From: Alphaproteobacteria bacterium
GTDB lineage: Bacteria > Pseudomonadota > Alphaproteobacteria > UBA828
Length of the DNA: 16,736 nucleotides
NCBI GenBank assembly: GCA_029937205.1
Contig: JAPYQV010000012.1
Location: 1 to 16,736 of the forward strand
Direction of reading: 5' to 3'
How positions within the stretch are numbered: the first letter of the stretch is position 1; each line of letters begins with the position of its first letter. Position numbers and translations under genes: made by a program. The notes under the pieces were generated by a model. The model did no database searches. It was not told the DNA's origin and worked only from the letters and a program-made list of their open reading frames with translations. This document shows positions 15,428 to 16,736 of the stretch, piece by piece.

Positions 15428-15891
15428 TCAGCGCCGTGTGCTTTGCTTGAAGGCGCGGTAGTCCTCGCCGAACTTGGCTTCCAGATAGCGCTCTTCACGG
15501 GCGATCACGCCCCAGCGGATAATTTGCTGAAAAATGGCGGCGAGGGCGAGCAGCCAAATATTATAGAGCGTCACGGCCAAGCCGATCATCAACACCATCA
15601 TCGAAAGATAGATCGGGTTGCGCGAAATGGCATACACGCCATCGGTCACTAGCGTTGTCGGCGTGCGGTAGGTTGGCACCGGTGTATGTGCCCGGCGAAA
15701 CAGCCGGAAGGCGGTGGCCACCAATAGCAGCGAGCCAGCGATAACGGGACCGCCGGCAACATAATTCCACGGCACCGGGATGATCCGACAGGCCACAGCG
15801 CGCCCAGTGCCACGCCAAGCGCCACCAGCGCCAGGGCAATTATCGGTGGCGGCGCAATCGCACCTGAGGAATCACTTTTTGAATTGCTCAT
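15428..15891 (-). pseudogene. Frameshifted ICMT/PEMT-like membrane methyltransferase
   Basis: Two overlapping minus-strand frames make up one recognisable protein of about 154 residues. The first frame starts at ATG 15891 (MSNSKSD...) and holds the first membrane helix, IIALALVALGVALGALWP. The second frame takes over near 15788 with RIIPVPWNYVAGG and contains the second helix, the SAM-site signature ISRNPIYLSMM, two more helices and the C-terminal EERYLEAKFGEDYRAF, all diagnostic of isoprenylcysteine carboxyl methyltransferase/phospholipid methyltransferase-like proteins. Adding a single base after CCTGT (15792-15788 on the minus strand) joins the frames as ...LWPVRIIPVP..., just as in intact relatives. 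Either the gene has a true one-base deletion or the sequence has an error there. The remainder looks undecayed, so the mutation, if real, is recent. It is convergent with the 2OG oxygenase gene. Confidence 0.8.
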
Positions 15892-16063
15892 GCCCACATC
15901 ACGCTAATTCCGCCACCATTCCGAACTCCAACTGCGTTCCACATTCCCATGCGTCACGTGTGTAACATAATGTTGGCCTTACTGTTTTAAAGGCGCACGC
16001 ATATTTATCGTCGGGAGCTTCACGAAAATCTCCGAATTCGTATTTAAAATTTCATACATAAAT

Positions 16064-16084
16064 ATTTATCACGGAACGATAAAT
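16064..16084. repeat. Inverted repeat, possible operator
   Basis: ATTTATC (16064-16070) and GATAAAT (16078-16084) form perfect 7-bp arms around a 7-nt spacer. It lies just upstream of the predicted -35 element at 16086, a usual place for a regulator site. Low GC makes it a weak RNA hairpin, so a protein-binding site is the better reading. Confidence 0.45.
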
Positions 16085-16085
16085 G

Positions 16086-16114
16086 TCGATAATATGCATT
16101 TTATTGCGTATAAT
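16086..16114 (+). promoter_or_regulatory. Sigma70-like promoter candidate for the amidase gene
   Basis: A perfect -10 hexamer TATAAT (16109-16114) is preceded at 17 bp by TCGATA (16086-16091), which matches the -35 consensus TTGACA at four of six bases. The -35 element overlaps one of the CGATAA repeats. Transcription would start near 16121, leaving a leader of about 200 nt. Confidence 0.45.
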
Positions 16115-16323
16115 TTATATTTGTGCGATAACACTTATACCGATAGTTTCTGTTCGGTATCTCCTCCCGGCCGGCGGCCCGCTCTGATACAGGCCACTCC
16201 GGGCCGTCGGTTGGTGGAGGTTGGATTGGTCGTTCTCCGACACCATGCTTTCCCCACGGCGTTCTCGGGTTTAAATTGGCGGCCAAGGTGTCAGCGCGAC
16301 CCAAGAACAAGATTGGAGACAAA

Positions 16324-16736
16324 ATGTCTTTTCCGGAATATGGCGACTATGACGGCCTCGGCCTCGCCGAACTGGTCAAAAACAAAGAGATCACACCCGG
16401 CGAAATTCTGGAAGAGGCGATCCGGCGCACCGAGGCACTTAATCCGAAGCTCAATTTTCTTATTTTCGACGCCTTCGACGAGGGCCGCCGCATGGCTTCC
16501 GACCCGGACCTGCCGGATGGTCCGTTCAGAGGCGTGCCCTGGATGATCAAGGAATTGGCGACGGCCTGGGAAGGCCAACCGATGACCAATGCCTGTCCTT
16601 ACATGAAGGATTTGGTGGCTCCCTTCGATTCTTACGCGGTAACGCTCACCAAAGCGGCGGGGTTCACCCTTCTCGGTAAAAGCAACGCCCCTGAATTGGG
16701 CTGGGCGCTGGCCTGTGAGCCGAGACTGTACGGCGT
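16324..16736 (+). CDS. Amidase signature (AS) family enzyme, N-terminal part, cut by window end
   Basis: ATG 16324 has GGAG (16315-16318) 5 nt upstream. The frame is open to the window end, giving 137 residues of a protein that is normally about 450-500. The N-terminal helices (GLGLAELVKNKEITPGEILEEAI region) and GVPWMIKELA (70-79) with the catalytic Lys76 are typical of amidase-signature hydrolases, as is LLGKSNAPELGW further on (relatives: GKTNTPEFG) followed by a shortly spaced EPRLYG. The Ser-cisSer pair of the catalytic triad would lie beyond the window. Members hydrolyse amides, nitrile-derived amides or, as GatA, amidate tRNA; GatA is unlikely because gatC and gatB are not adjacent upstream. 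The long leader with a candidate promoter suggests regulated expression of a first gene in a unit. Confidence 0.88.
   Translation, partial: MSFPEYGDYDGLGLAELVKNKEITPGEILEEAIRRTEALNPKLNFLIFDAFDEGRRMASDPDLPDGPFRGVPWMIKELATAWEGQPMTNACPYMKDLVAPFDSYAVTLTKAAGFTLLGKSNAPELGWALACEPRLYG

Larger units (their letters stand above)
15892..16323. other. 430-bp non-coding AT-rich intergenic region
   Basis: I see no convincing gene here. The central part (about 15960-16160) is clearly more AT-rich than anything else in the window and holds repeated CGATAA/TTATCG hexamers, an inverted repeat and a sigma70-like promoter. The last 160 bp are GC-rich again and would form a leader of roughly 200 nt before the amidase gene. 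Confidence 0.7.

Noticed and set aside
16094..16546. 150-codon plus-strand open frame crossing the AT-rich gap and the amidase start
   Set aside because: It overlaps the well-supported amidase reading frame, begins in the promoter-like region and has no recognisable motif.

Overview
The window looks like chromosomal DNA of an alphaproteobacterium. It is moderately GC-rich, its genes are densely packed, and it carries class III cyclase/TolB-like/TPR fusion proteins and many small-molecule enzymes (dioxygenases, flavin enzymes, amidase, omega-transaminase) typical of metabolically versatile alphaproteobacteria. I cannot name a genus from sequence alone. No tRNA, rRNA, CRISPR array, integrase or transposase was seen.

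Left part (1-5498). A membrane-anchored M41 (FtsH-type) peptidase without the AAA ATPase module is on the minus strand. Divergent from it is a plus-strand run: a PhyH-type Fe(II)/2OG dioxygenase, a metallo-beta-lactamase-fold protein of the diiron (ODP) type, a PhnD-like binding protein without a signal peptide, and a GST-fold protein. A PaaK/CapK-type acyl-adenylating enzyme faces them from the minus strand.

Middle (5499-8257). A class III pyridoxal-phosphate omega-transaminase ends at a strong intrinsic terminator and is followed by a luciferase-like (LLM) flavin monooxygenase with a GTG start.

Signalling block (8258-11859). Two homologous adenylate/guanylate cyclase-TolB-like-TPR proteins are arranged back to back with a 125-bp shared promoter region. 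They form a large inverted pair of paralogs. One keeps the usual Asp at the position that recognises the purine base; the other has Asn there.

Right part (11860-16736). Directly downstream of the second cyclase, on the same strand, are a MetE-C-domain-like zinc thiol-transferase, an overlapping FAD aromatic-ring-type monooxygenase, and an isopenicillin-N-synthase-family dioxygenase. Then come a frameshifted ICMT/PEMT-like membrane methyltransferase on the minus strand, a 430-bp AT-rich regulatory gap with repeated CGATAA hexamers and a sigma70-like promoter, and the start of an amidase-signature enzyme that runs off the window.

Taken together, the window reads as accessory catabolic or detoxification capacity (two 2OG dioxygenases, two flavin oxygenases, transaminase, amidase, acyl-CoA ligase, GST) surrounding a pair of cyclic-nucleotide signalling proteins. 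The most unusual points are the inverted cyclase pair, one member of which heads a catabolic gene run; the overlapping MetE-like/FAD-monooxygenase pair; and the AAA-less M41 peptidase. No substrate can be assigned from sequence alone.
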